Positions 53,347 to 62,047 of a DNA stretch of 64,000 nucleotides are shown piece by piece. The notes beneath the pieces are model-generated. The model was given only the letters and a program-made list of their open reading frames with translations. It was not told the origin of the DNA and made no database searches. The position numbers were made by a program, and so were the translations under genes. The stretch comes from Neobacillus muris (GTDB lineage: Bacteria > Bacillota > Bacilli > Bacillales > Cytobacillaceae). Every line of letters begins with the position of its first letter. Positions within the stretch are counted from its first letter, which is position 1. The DNA is taken from positions 186,001 through 250,000 of the forward strand of contig NZ_CALPDF010000001.1 of NCBI RefSeq assembly GCF_943193175.1. The letters run 5' to 3'.

Positions 53347-53565
53347 ATGGCCAAAACATTGGAGTTACAGTTTGGCACAGAATTTGGCAAGACGGCACGG
53401 ATTTCTGTCGAAAATCCAAAGGAACCAGTGGATGAAGAAGTCGTCAAGCTATCGATGGCGCAAATCATTGCAGCCGATGTCTTCGTATCTGCCAGCGGAA
53501 AGCTCGTCTCTGCTAAAGGAGCAAGAGTAATCGACCGTAATATCGTGGAATATGAACTCGCTTAA
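53347..53565 (+). CDS. DUF2922 domain protein
   Basis: About 72 residues matching DUF2922: LELQFGTEFGKTARISVENPKEPVDEEVV and a terminal ARVIDRNIVEYEL. GGAGGTGA precedes the ATG at 53347; the longer frame from 53314 includes this site and is not used. Together with the DUF1659 gene it forms a conserved pair in Bacillaceae with no known role. A strong terminator follows. Confidence 0.88.
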   Translation: MAKTLELQFGTEFGKTARISVENPKEPVDEEVVKLSMAQIIAADVFVSASGKLVSAKGARVIDRNIVEYELA

Positions 53566-53572
53566 TAACGGG

Positions 53573-53603
53573 AGGCCGGCTTGATATAAAGCCGGCCTTT
53601 TTA
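53573..53603 (+). terminator. Terminator after the DUF2922 gene
   Basis: AGGCCGGCTT/AAAGCCGGCCT stem around GATAT, then U5. Confidence 0.92.
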
Positions 53604-53864
53604 TTGAATAAACATCACAAACTCATCCGCCATCAATAGAACGTACGGAAAATATAGCATAAAGTGTTAAGAATGAGGATTGGTTTACCGTTATAGTGAT
53701 GATAAGGCAGGTGAATGGAATTGGATTATGTAGTTTGTATACAACGGATGCTCGTCTTGATTTTCTCTGTTACATAATCTGCCAAGTTTATATTTTTCTA
53801 GAGCAAATCCGAATAAAATAAAAATAGTAGTCTAATAAATGCCAATGAGAAAGGAGCAAGCTAA
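53604..53864. other. Gap upstream of the amidase gene
   Basis: About 260 bp of A/T-rich sequence. AAAGGAG at 53850-53856 is the amidase RBS. No gene or clear operator seen. Confidence 0.4.
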
Positions 53865-55403
53865 TTGGAAAATAGCACGTTATTGACATCTGCGGGAACC
53901 ACTTTCCGCTTTGAAGAGGTAACAGTCAATCAACTCCTGTCAGGGTACAAAAATGGAGAATTCACAACAGAAGAGGTTATTAAGTCCTACTTGGAACGAA
54001 TAGAGAGGTATGAACAAGTTTATAACGCCTTTACCTTCCTGAATCCTCAGGCACTGGAAGAGGCAAAAGAGATCGACCGATTGCGGGAAGCAGGGGCAGA
54101 ACTGGGACCGCTGGCCGGAATCCCCATTGTCATTAAGGAAGCCGTAGACGTGGCAGGCTATCCCGCCACTTTTGGCTGGGCTCCTCTTTGCAAAGAAACA
54201 GACGGAATCGAACTCATCCCAAAGAATGATGCACCAATCGTAACGAGACTTAAAAAAGCCGGTGCCATTATCCTTGGAAAAACCAATATTCCTGCCTTCA
54301 GCTGTGCTTATAACGCCAACAACAGCTGGGACGGACCGACTTACAATGCGGTCAACCGCACCATCTCTCCCGGAGGAAGCAGCAGCGGCACAGCCACGGC
54401 CGTATCCGGAAACTTTACCGTCCTCGGCATTGCAGAAGAAACGGCTGGCTCCATTCAGGTTCCTGCCGCCGCCCAAGCCATTGTCGGAATCAAGCCATCG
54501 TTTGGACTAATTCCCACAAAGGGCGTCACCCCACTCGCTGGAAGCACCAGAGATGTTTTGGGCCCGCATGCCCGCACCGTTGAAGATGCCGTGATTTTAC
54601 TAAGCGTGCTAGCCGGTTACACAGAAGAAGATCCGAAAACAGAAGCTGCGATTGGAAAGGTCCCATCTGGAGGATACGCCTCCTGCCTTGATGCTGGGGC
54701 ACTTAAAGGGAAACGGCTCGGATTGTACGGTTCCGGCTGGCGTACCGAAGAACTTTCACCGGAAACGAAACAGCTATATGCCGCCGCCATTGAAGCCCTG
54801 GAAAGCCAAGGTGCTGAAGTGGTAACCGATCCGTTTGCTGGGACCGGTCTGGCAGAATACATGAAATCGAAGAATAGCTTCATAGGAATGGAAACCTTTT
54901 TCTATGATCTTGAAAAATACTTTAAAAATTTAGATCCGGAGGATACTACCCTTTCCATCAAGTCTGTCTTTGAAAAAGCGGGACAGGTGCCATGGACGGA
55001 GGAAGGGCCATTACGGTTGGTTTTAGAAATCATCAACGAAGAAACCGCAGCAAAGGACCCTAGCGTCCTGCCGGATTTAACGGAATTTTACGAGGTGAAA
55101 GATGAGCTGCTCCGCGTGATAAACGCTGTAATGGAGGAACAAAAATTGGACGGGTTCGCCTACCCGCAGATGCCTGAGGCGATACCTGAAATGAGCGAGG
55201 AATGGATCAAGTCCACTACTATTTCTGAGATCAATATTAGCGGGCTGCCACTGATTACCGTTCCTGCAGGTTATTATCAAAGCGGCTCCCCATTTGCTCT
55301 AGCCTTCTTCGGCAAAGCATTCAGCGAGCCCGAGCTTATCGCCATGGCCTATGCCTACGAACAGGCAACCAAGCTGAGAGTCGCCCCTGCTTTGGTGGAG
55401 TAA
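53865..55403 (+). CDS. Amidase-signature-family hydrolase
   Basis: A 512-residue cytoplasmic amidase with the Ser-cisSer-Lys triad: K91 in VIKEAVD, the serine-rich SPGGSSSGTATAV (about 168-180) and nucleophile S196 in EETAGSI. TTG start 8 nt after AAAGGAG. It hydrolyses an amide or short peptide, but substrates vary widely across the family, from indoleacetamide to allophanate. GatA-type tRNA amidotransferase is unlikely because gatB and gatC are absent. It is convergent with purU, separated by a repeat-type hairpin. Confidence 0.88.
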   Translation: MENSTLLTSAGTTFRFEEVTVNQLLSGYKNGEFTTEEVIKSYLERIERYEQVYNAFTFLNPQALEEAKEIDRLREAGAELGPLAGIPIVIKEAVDVAGYPATFGWAPLCKETDGIELIPKNDAPIVTRLKKAGAIILGKTNIPAFSCAYNANNSWDGPTYNAVNRTISPGGSSSGTATAVSGNFTVLGIAEETAGSIQVPAAAQAIVGIKPSFGLIPTKGVTPLAGSTRDVLGPHARTVEDAVILLSVLAGYTEEDPKTEAAIGKVPSGGYASCLDAGALKGKRLGLYGSGWRTEELSPETKQLYAAAIEALESQGAEVVTDPFAGTGLAEYMKSKNSFIGMETFFYDLEKYFKNLDPEDTTLSIKSVFEKAGQVPWTEEGPLRLVLEIINEETAAKDPSVLPDLTEFYEVKDELLRVINAVMEEQKLDGFAYPQMPEAIPEMSEEWIKSTTISEINISGLPLITVPAGYYQSGSPFALAFFGKAFSEPELIAMAYAYEQATKLRVAPALVE

Positions 55404-55412
55404 GAAGACACA

Positions 55413-55451
55413 AGGACGGTTCCCAAGGCATTTGCCCGAAGGAACCGTCCT
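55413..55451. terminator. Convergent hairpin of the GGGGACGGTTC family between amidase and purU
   Basis: AGGACGGTTCC (55413-55423) pairs fully with GGAACCGTCCT (55441-55451), 17-nt loop; 9 bp from the amidase stop and 6 bp from the purU stop. Confidence 0.8.
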
Positions 55452-55457
55452 ATGATT

Positions 55458-56357
55458 TTAAAAGACAATGGTTTTATTTCCATGAACAATAATCCGGTCT
55501 TCCAAATGCCATTTGACGGCACGCGCCAACACGCTTCTTTCAATGTTCCGTCCAATCTTTTTCAGGCTGTCGACATCATTGCGGTGGTCGACTCGGCTGA
55601 TGTCCTGCTCGATGATTGGTCCTTCGTCAAGATCATTGGTCACATAATGGGAGGTGGCCCCAATCAGTTTCACCCCGCGGTCATACGCCCGCTCATAAGG
55701 TCTTGCCCCAACGAAAGCCGGCAAGAAGGAATGATGAATGTTAATGATTTTTTTCGGATACTCCGACACAAACCCCGGCGTCAAGATCTGCATATAGCGC
55801 GCCAATATCATCACATCTATCTCATGCTCTTTTAACAATTGCAGCTGCTTCTCCTCGACCTCTGCTCGAATATCCTTATTTGCCGGCATATAATAAAATG
55901 GAATATTCAGCCCTTCGACAACATCTCTTGCCGCTTCATGGTTACTGATCACGAGCGGAATATCCAGCATTAAGTCCCCGCTTTGCCATTCCCATAACAG
56001 TTCTAGCAGACAGTGAAGTTCCTTGGACACAAAGATGGCTGCCTTTTTCACACGGTAAACTGGCTGGAAGCTCCACTCCATTTCAAAGTTTTTGGCAATC
56101 TCGATAAACTGCCGTTCCATTTCCTTTGCTTTCTTCTGAAGGCCGGGACACTCCATTTCTATCCGGATGAAAAAAGTCCCTCCCTCTGGGTTCGTGGAAT
56201 ACTGGCTGGATTCAATAATGTTGGCATTGAAGGAAAATAAAAATTGAGAGATGGCTGAAACAATTCCAGGCTGGTCGGGACAGCTGACCAATAAACGCCC
56301 CCGATTTTGATTCTGTTCACGAAATACCTCGATCTGATCTTGAATATATGATTTCAT
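55458..56357 (-). CDS. purU: Formyltetrahydrofolate deformylase
   Basis: A 299-residue enzyme that hydrolyses 10-formyl-THF to formate and THF, balancing one-carbon pools. N-terminal ACT domain (LLVSCPDQPGIVSAISQFLF) and C-terminal formyltransferase domain with NIHHSFLPAFVGARPYERAY, KLIGATSHYV and the catalytic aspartate in DEGPIIEQD. GGAGGAG lies 7 nt before the ATG. A SigA-like promoter sits 30-58 bp upstream. Monocistronic. Confidence 0.95.
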   Translation of the reverse strand: MKSYIQDQIEVFREQNQNRGRLLVSCPDQPGIVSAISQFLFSFNANIIESSQYSTNPEGGTFFIRIEMECPGLQKKAKEMERQFIEIAKNFEMEWSFQPVYRVKKAAIFVSKELHCLLELLWEWQSGDLMLDIPLVISNHEAARDVVEGLNIPFYYMPANKDIRAEVEEKQLQLLKEHEIDVMILARYMQILTPGFVSEYPKKIINIHHSFLPAFVGARPYERAYDRGVKLIGATSHYVTNDLDEGPIIEQDISRVDHRNDVDSLKKIGRNIERSVLARAVKWHLEDRIIVHGNKTIVF

Positions 56358-56386
56358 CGCAAAGTCTCCTCCACATTAATGAACCT

Positions 56387-56415
56387 ATTATACACGAAAT
56401 GGTTTTTAGTGGAAA
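56387..56415 (-). promoter_or_regulatory. SigA-type promoter of purU
   Basis: Minus strand TTTCCA (complement of 56410-56415), 17-bp spacer, TATAAT (complement of 56387-56392). Confidence 0.6.
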
Positions 56416-56513
56416 ATGGCATGGAATGTACACCCCACCCAAGTACCACATCCGCGTCCGAATGCAAACGTCCAACAGGAACGATTCTCATGGCAAACGA
56501 TCGGAAGTTTAAA

Positions 56514-56556
56514 ATGAAAAAAAGGCACAACAAGCTAATTAGCTCATTATGCCTTT
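56514..56556 (-). terminator. Terminator of the aldehyde dehydrogenase gene
   Basis: Minus strand AAAGGCATA...TGTGCCTTT with an inner AGCT/AGCT helix, then U7. It shares GGCACAACAAGCTAATT with the hairpin at 62844-62882 in opposite orientation. Confidence 0.8.
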
Positions 56557-56633
56557 AAATTGTTTTATTTTTGCAGGCCACTAAATAAAAGCTCAGGTAA
56601 ATGCTGGTCAGAACCCTCGCCACGGGTCCCGAT

Positions 56634-58091
56634 TTAACCATTTAACAGCATCGAAATGTACTTCATTTCTAAATACTGATCCATGCCGTATTTCCCGCCT
56701 TCATAGCCTACACCACTTTCTTTCCAGCCGATAAACAGCGATTGGGCTACCGTTGGCAATGGATCATTCACTCCAACCATTCCGGATTCCAGCCCCTCCG
56801 AAACACGGAATGCCCTGCCTAAATCATTGGTGAACACATAGGAAGCCAGGCCATAGTTCGAGTTATTTGCCTTTTCCAGAACCTCCTCTTCAGTAGAAAA
56901 AGAAATTAACGGTGCGACGGGACCAAAAGTCTCTTCATGGCAAATCAGCATGGAGTCATCCACATCTCTAAGGATAGTAGGTAAATAGAATGAGCCGTCC
57001 AAGCTGTCAGCTTTCCACTTTGAACCTCCTGTTACCAATTTGGCTCCTTTGGCTACGGCGTCCTGTACATGTTCATGAACCTTGTTAAGTGCACGTTCAT
57101 CAATTAACGGGCCAACATCCACACCCTCAGCCGAACCATTTCCCATTTTCAGTTTCTTCACTTGCTCTGCCAGTTTTTCGGAAAAGAGTCCCAGAATCGG
57201 ATCCTGAATAAAAATCCGATTCGAACAAATGCAGGTTTGGCCGGCATTACGAAACTTGCTGATGATACAGGCTTCAACGGCTGCATCGATATCCGCATCA
57301 TCAAAGACAATAAATGGTGCATGGCCGCCTAACTCTAAAGAGACCTTTTTCATTTGATCAGCCGACCCTTTAAGCAAATATTTGCCCACCGCCGTTGAAC
57401 CCGTAAAAGTAATCTTTTTCACTTTTATATTTTCTAGGAATTCAGGACCAAGCACGGAGCCGACTCCCGTCACTAAATTGGCCACACCTGCCGGAAAACC
57501 GACTTCTTCAAAAATTTGAAAAATCGCAATAGCTGTCAACGGCGTCAGCTCAGCAGGCTTAAGGACAATCGGGCAGCCTGCCGCTAAAGCGGGCGCAATT
57601 TTTCGAGCAATCATTAATGCCGGGAAGTTCCAAGGCGTGATAGCCACAACAACACCAATCGGCTGCCGGATCACCATTAATCTTTTGGCAGGTGTCGGAG
57701 CTGGGATCGTTTCGCCATATACCCGCTTCGCCTCCTCGCTGTACCATCGGAAATATTCCGCCGCGAAGAGCACCTCCCCTTTTGCTTCCTGCAATGGCTT
57801 TCCCTGTTCCGCGGTTAAGATCGCAGCAATCTCATCTGCCCGCTCCACTAATTTCTCATACGTTTTATATAGATAATCCGAGCGTTCTTGAGGAGTTTTA
57901 CCTGCCCATGGTTTAAACGCTTTGTCTGCAGCATCAATAGCCGCCGCCGCATCAGGCCGATCACCTGCTGGCACAGAACCAATTACCTCACCTGTAGCCG
58001 GATTCATCACCTCTATATATTGTCCGCTGATTGCCTCCACCCACCTGCCATTTGAATACATTTTCTGATGATCAGTTAAGATTGAACTCAT
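56634..58091 (-). CDS. NAD(P)-dependent succinate-semialdehyde dehydrogenase-like aldehyde dehydrogenase
   Basis: About 485 residues of the GabD type. Catalytic cysteine in NAGQTCICSNR, glutamate in LELGGHAPF, cofactor motif ITPWNFPALMIARK, GSTAVGK. It oxidises succinic semialdehyde or a related semialdehyde (such as 2-ketoglutarate semialdehyde) to the acid. The ATG at 58091 follows CAGGAG; the GTG at 58103 abuts that site. It is divergent from an MFS/dehydrogenase/enolase-superfamily cluster, and shared palindromes in the gap suggest joint control. Confidence 0.9.
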   Translation of the reverse strand: MSSILTDHQKMYSNGRWVEAISGQYIEVMNPATGEVIGSVPAGDRPDAAAAIDAADKAFKPWAGKTPQERSDYLYKTYEKLVERADEIAAILTAEQGKPLQEAKGEVLFAAEYFRWYSEEAKRVYGETIPAPTPAKRLMVIRQPIGVVVAITPWNFPALMIARKIAPALAAGCPIVLKPAELTPLTAIAIFQIFEEVGFPAGVANLVTGVGSVLGPEFLENIKVKKITFTGSTAVGKYLLKGSADQMKKVSLELGGHAPFIVFDDADIDAAVEACIISKFRNAGQTCICSNRIFIQDPILGLFSEKLAEQVKKLKMGNGSAEGVDVGPLIDERALNKVHEHVQDAVAKGAKLVTGGSKWKADSLDGSFYLPTILRDVDDSMLICHEETFGPVAPLISFSTEEEVLEKANNSNYGLASYVFTNDLGRAFRVSEGLESGMVGVNDPLPTVAQSLFIGWKESGVGYEGGKYGMDQYLEMKYISMLLNG

Positions 58092-58120
58092 ATCCGCTTC
58101 CACTCCTGACTTTTTGTATT

Positions 58121-58134
58121 AATGTTATAACATT
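58121..58134. promoter_or_regulatory. Palindrome AATGTTATAACATT, candidate operator
   Basis: Perfect 14-bp palindrome, 30 bp upstream of the aldehyde dehydrogenase start. Shares the GTTATAAC centre with the palindrome at 58278. Confidence 0.6.
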
Positions 58135-58157
58135 TACTTTATACCTAATGGTAAGTC

Positions 58158-58169
58158 GAAAACGTTTCC
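58158..58169. promoter_or_regulatory. cre-like box GAAAACGTTTCC
   Basis: Near-palindromic match to the CcpA site core (GAAANCGTTTNC). Suggests carbon catabolite control of the divergent genes. Confidence 0.45.
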
Positions 58170-58277
58170 ATTGTCAATATGAATATCGGAATAATTGAAA
58201 TATTCTTGCAAAAAATAATGTAATGCGGAATTTTTAGAATTTTCATTATTGACAAACCATTTATTGGTAAGTAATAT

Positions 58278-58289
58278 TTGTTATAACAA
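58278..58289. promoter_or_regulatory. Palindrome TTGTTATAACAA, candidate operator
   Basis: Perfect 12-bp palindrome, about 145 bp before the MFS start, centred on GTTATAAC like the one at 58121. Likely target of the GntR-family regulator coded at 62048. Confidence 0.6.
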
Positions 58290-58433
58290 TAGAACTTAAC
58301 ATCGTCGTTGCCGCAATTGATTTTCGTACCAATCTAGGAAAGGAGTAAAAGGTTTATTTTGGTAACCGCTTTCATAATTGCTGGTTATTTAAAGTGGTAA
58401 TTCGTCCCTTAATACGATGAAAGGTGGGTTTCT

Positions 58434-59852
58434 ATGAAGGAAACATTAATTATACGCTCGAGAGAGGATGTTATTAATTTTGTTAATGACAACCCGGTCA
58501 AAAAAGGCAGTTTATTGGTCATTCTGGTGGCACTAGGTGGAATTTTTGTTGATGCCTATGACGTTGTAAGCATTGGGATTGGGGCATCGCAATTAAGAGA
58601 AGAATTCCACTTGAGCCCCGAAGGTTTAGGTCTGCTGACCTCCATCCTCGCAGTTGGAGCATTACTTGGCGGTCTTATTGGCGGATATTATACAGATCGG
58701 TTTGGGCGAAAAAAAATGTTCACGCTTGACTTATTGCTTCTCGTTATTTCTGCTCTTGGCGCCGCCCTTGCCCCCAATTTCACCTTGCTGGTCATTTTCC
58801 GCTTCTTGATGGGTGTGGGTATAGGCTTAGACATGCCCGTTGCGCTTAGTTTTATAGCAGAATACAGCAATACGAAGAAAAAAGGCAGCTATGTTAACCT
58901 ATGGCAGCCCATGTGGTATGTGGCAACTGTTGGAACGGGACTCGTTGTATTGCCTGTCTTCTTATTAGGTGTTGATGAAAACCTTTGGAGATGGGCGGTA
59001 GGATTTGGGGCTGCCTTTGCCCTGATTGTCCTGATTATGCGATTGGTTTATATGAATGAAAGTCCCCTTTGGGCGGCAAAGAACTTGCCTTTAAAGGATG
59101 CTGCCGCTATCTTGGAAAAAACCTATAAAGTCCCCGTCGTTGTCGAACATACAGGCACAAATATGAATGAGGGGCCGGAAAAGAATATTCCCTATACAGC
59201 CATTTTTACAGAAAAATACAAAATGCGAACCATTCTGGCCGCTATTATTTCTGGCACACAATCCATTCAATATTTTGCTGTAGGATTCTATATCCCTACC
59301 ATTTCACTCATTCTTTTCGGCGAGGGAATGATTAATAGCATTACAGGAACCATCGTATTTAACATATGCGGGATTATCGGTGGATTTACAGGTGTTTTTC
59401 TGACCCAAAAATTAGGAATGCGGAGAATTGCCATTATTGGGTATGTCATTGTGGCCCTCAGCTTACTGGTGATTGGAATTGCCAATGATGAAACCTCTTT
59501 CATTTGGTCGTCTGTACCACTTGGACTATTTATCTTCGGCCATTCATTTGGGCCTGGTGCACAAGGGAAAACAATGGCAACACTCTCTTACCCTACTGAA
59601 TTGCGCGGGCTTGGCACCGGCTTTGCAGAAGGATCGAGCCGAGTGGGAAGCATTATCGGCTTCTTCTTATTTCCTGTTTCGCTTGCTTCATTTGGTCTCG
59701 CCAAAACATTCTTATTCTTTTCGATTGTACCCATTATCGGGTTGATCTCTGCGTTCATTATTAAGTGGGATCCAACGGGCATGGATATCGAAAAGGAACA
59801 AAATGATATGAATATAACCCACACATCGAAAGAAATAGAACGACCCATATAA
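58434..59852 (+). CDS. MFS transporter, sugar/aromatic-acid proton symporter type
   Basis: A 472-residue transporter with twelve hydrophobic helices. MFS signatures GGYYTDRFGRKKM after helix 2 and RFLMGVGIGLDMPVALSFIAEYSN are typical of the sugar-porter-like branch that also carries organic acids. AAAGGTGG precedes the ATG. First gene of a four-gene run (MFS, HIBADH-like, enolase-superfamily, GntR). It probably imports the acid used by the enolase-superfamily enzyme. Confidence 0.9.
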   Translation: MKETLIIRSREDVINFVNDNPVKKGSLLVILVALGGIFVDAYDVVSIGIGASQLREEFHLSPEGLGLLTSILAVGALLGGLIGGYYTDRFGRKKMFTLDLLLLVISALGAALAPNFTLLVIFRFLMGVGIGLDMPVALSFIAEYSNTKKKGSYVNLWQPMWYVATVGTGLVVLPVFLLGVDENLWRWAVGFGAAFALIVLIMRLVYMNESPLWAAKNLPLKDAAAILEKTYKVPVVVEHTGTNMNEGPEKNIPYTAIFTEKYKMRTILAAIISGTQSIQYFAVGFYIPTISLILFGEGMINSITGTIVFNICGIIGGFTGVFLTQKLGMRRIAIIGYVIVALSLLVIGIANDETSFIWSSVPLGLFIFGHSFGPGAQGKTMATLSYPTELRGLGTGFAEGSSRVGSIIGFFLFPVSLASFGLAKTFLFFSIVPIIGLISAFIIKWDPTGMDIEKEQNDMNITHTSKEIERPI

Positions 59853-59882
59853 GAGTTTTTTCAAAAATAGGAGGGAATAAAC

Positions 59883-60755
59883 ATGAAAGCAGGTTTTATT
59901 GGGCTTGGAAAAATGGGCGGAGCATTGGCTCGCAATCTGATTCGCGCAGGATATGAAACCATTGTATATGATATTAGTGAAGCAGCTTTAGAAAAAACAT
60001 TGGCAGTTGGCGGAAAAAAGGCAAAAACGCTTAAAGAGTTAGCATCAACTATAGATGTTTTGTTTACCAGCCTGCCTTTACCCGTTCATTTGACCGATTT
60101 ATTAATCAACAAAGACGCTCTGCTCCATCAGATGCCAAAAGGGTCCATACTCATTGACGTAAGTACCATTGATCCAAAAACGGCCCGTGAAATCAGTAAT
60201 GCCGCTGAGAAAGCAGGGGTTGAATTCTTGGCCTGCCCATTGGGCAAAGGGCCCGCACAAGCGGAAGCCGGTATACAGCCGATTTTTGCAGGAGGAAAAA
60301 AAGAGGTATTTCTCAAGGCAGAGGAACTTTTAAACAGCATTAGTTCATCAGTTGTCTATATGGGAGATGTAGAACAGGCAACGGCCTTTAAACTGATCAG
60401 CAATCTAATTGGAATGACCAATATGCTTGTTTTGGCAGAAGGATTGAAACTAGGGGAAACAGCAGGGCTGGATCCTCAACTCATGCAAACACTTTTAGCG
60501 GATACTGGGGCCGATTCCTTCCAGTTAACATTGCGGGGACCTATGATCTTGCAACAAGACTACCAAGCGAAGTTTTCTATTAATCTGGCATTGAAAGACA
60601 TCCGTTTAGGTGTTGGCATGGCGGAAGATTTGAACCAGCTATCTCCTTTCAGCAAACTGGCCGCTGAATATTATGCGAATGCTAGTACCGCAGGGTTTGG
60701 TGAGGAAGATTGTGCTGCTGTTTATAAATTATTTGAAAAGAGTGTTTTAGCTTGA
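59883..60755 (+). CDS. NAD(P)-dependent beta-hydroxyacid dehydrogenase (HIBADH/tartronate semialdehyde reductase family)
   Basis: A 290-residue dehydrogenase. N-terminal Rossmann motif GFIGLGKMGGALARNLIRAG, substrate loop ACPLGKGPAQAEAGI (the family usually has DAPVSGG), and the catalytic lysine in AFKLISNLIGM. Members reduce tartronate semialdehyde, oxidise 3-hydroxyisobutyrate or interconvert 4-hydroxybutyrate and succinic semialdehyde. The changed substrate loop suggests unusual specificity. AGGAGG precedes the ATG. The next gene overlaps its stop. Confidence 0.88.
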   Translation: MKAGFIGLGKMGGALARNLIRAGYETIVYDISEAALEKTLAVGGKKAKTLKELASTIDVLFTSLPLPVHLTDLLINKDALLHQMPKGSILIDVSTIDPKTAREISNAAEKAGVEFLACPLGKGPAQAEAGIQPIFAGGKKEVFLKAEELLNSISSSVVYMGDVEQATAFKLISNLIGMTNMLVLAEGLKLGETAGLDPQLMQTLLADTGADSFQLTLRGPMILQQDYQAKFSINLALKDIRLGVGMAEDLNQLSPFSKLAAEYYANASTAGFGEEDCAAVYKLFEKSVLA

Positions 60756-61879
60756 AGATTGTAAGCGTTGAACCACTTGTCATTGACCTTCCACTCGAGA
60801 ATCCAGTCCAAACTTCATTTGGCGAAATGACCAGGCGGACAAATGTATTGGTTCGCATTGAAACAGATACAGGGGAATTCGGAATCGGAGAGATCTGGAA
60901 TAACTTTCCTTCATGGGGAGCTTATGAAAAGATCGCTACCTTAATTCATGGGGTCAGGCCCCTGTTACTTGGCGAGGATCCGAGGGAAATTGGCACTATT
61001 CATCATAAGTTATTTAAACATCTGACCATTTTATGCTTACAATGGGGAGCCATCGGCCCTATGCATCATAGTATAAGTGGTGTAGATATCGCCCTTTGGG
61101 ACATCATAGGGAAACATTATGGCCTCCCTATCCACAAGCTTCTGGGAGGCAAACTTCAGGATGAGGTGAAGGTATATGCAAGCGGCTTAGGGCCAAGGCT
61201 GTCAGATGAGTTGGTCCTGAAGCATCAAGAAATGGGCATTACCAGCTTCAAGCTTAAAGTCGGAAACAATGCCGATTTGGACCTCCAAAACCTAAAACGG
61301 TTAAGAGAAATGATGGGCCCAGACGGCCATTTAATGATTGATGCCAATCAAGCATGGAACCGACAATCGGCGATTCATAATTTAATGAAATTTAAATCCT
61401 TTGACATAGCCTGGATTGAAGAGCCTCTCCCATGCGATGATATCGAGGGATTACGGTATATCAGGGAAAAAACGGGGCTTCCAGTGGCTGCAGGTGAAAA
61501 TATTTATGGAAGAAAACAGGCAAGAAAAGCGCTGGAACAAGAGGCACTGGATATCATCCAGCCGGACCTAAGCAAAAATGGAGGAATATCCGAAGCGAGA
61601 ATCATTGCTGAAATGGCAGGCAGCTTTGGGTCCCCATATGCCCCGCATTATCTTGGAGGAGCTGTTTGCTTTGCAGCCAGTCTCCATTTTATTGCAAGTA
61701 TACCTGGAGGACTCATCCTTGAAATGGATGCGAATCCTAATCCATTTAGAGAGCAGCTATTCACGAATCCCTTTACCATTAAAGATGGAAAGGTAAATGT
61801 TCCAGATCTCCCAGGATTAGGTTTTGAATTGGATCAGGAATTTGTTGATTTTTATACAATCGATTATAAACAAATGTAA
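60752..61879 (+). CDS. Enolase-superfamily dehydratase/racemase (mandelate racemase-like)
   Basis: A 375-residue enzyme. Metal ligands D197, E223 and E249 (MIDANQAWN, WIEEPLPCDD, AAGENIYG), catalytic K167/K169 (FKLKVG) and the D272-H299 dyad place it in the mandelate racemase subgroup, where K-x-K and His act as paired bases. Such enzymes dehydrate aldonic or aldaric acids or racemise alpha-hydroxy acids. Start TTG at 60752 overlaps the previous stop. It is not close to the DgoD in this window. The substrate is probably what the MFS gene imports. Confidence 0.88.
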   Translation: MKIVSVEPLVIDLPLENPVQTSFGEMTRRTNVLVRIETDTGEFGIGEIWNNFPSWGAYEKIATLIHGVRPLLLGEDPREIGTIHHKLFKHLTILCLQWGAIGPMHHSISGVDIALWDIIGKHYGLPIHKLLGGKLQDEVKVYASGLGPRLSDELVLKHQEMGITSFKLKVGNNADLDLQNLKRLREMMGPDGHLMIDANQAWNRQSAIHNLMKFKSFDIAWIEEPLPCDDIEGLRYIREKTGLPVAAGENIYGRKQARKALEQEALDIIQPDLSKNGGISEARIIAEMAGSFGSPYAPHYLGGAVCFAASLHFIASIPGGLILEMDANPNPFREQLFTNPFTIKDGKVNVPDLPGLGFELDQEFVDFYTIDYKQM

Positions 61880-61888
61880 CCCTTCCAA

Positions 61889-61926
61889 AGCTAGCCTATT
61901 ACCCAATTAAGGTATGGGCTTTCTTT
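61889..61926 (+). terminator. Possible imperfect terminator after the enolase-superfamily gene
   Basis: AAAGC...GGGCTTT and ACC/GGT paired around AATTAA, then TTCTTTG. Several mismatches, so weak. Confidence 0.4.
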
Positions 61927-62047
61927 GTTATTTTGCTAAAATTTTGGAGAGAGCCTTTTTCCAAATAATCACGGAGTGTAAAATAAGATTGGATGAGAAC
62001 GAATAAATTACTTTAGTAGTCTTCTGGAGGGAATTCAAATTAGCAAG

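Larger units (their letters stand above)
58092..58433. other. Divergent regulatory gap between aldehyde dehydrogenase and MFS genes
   Basis: No gene. Holds two GTTATAAC-centred palindromes (58121-58134 and 58278-58289), a cre-like box (58158-58169) and two GGTAAGT direct repeats (58150-58156 and 58266-58272). Confidence 0.6.

Noticed and set aside
53940..54476. 178-residue minus-strand ORF opposite the amidase gene
   Set aside because: Shadow frame of a well-supported gene with no RBS.
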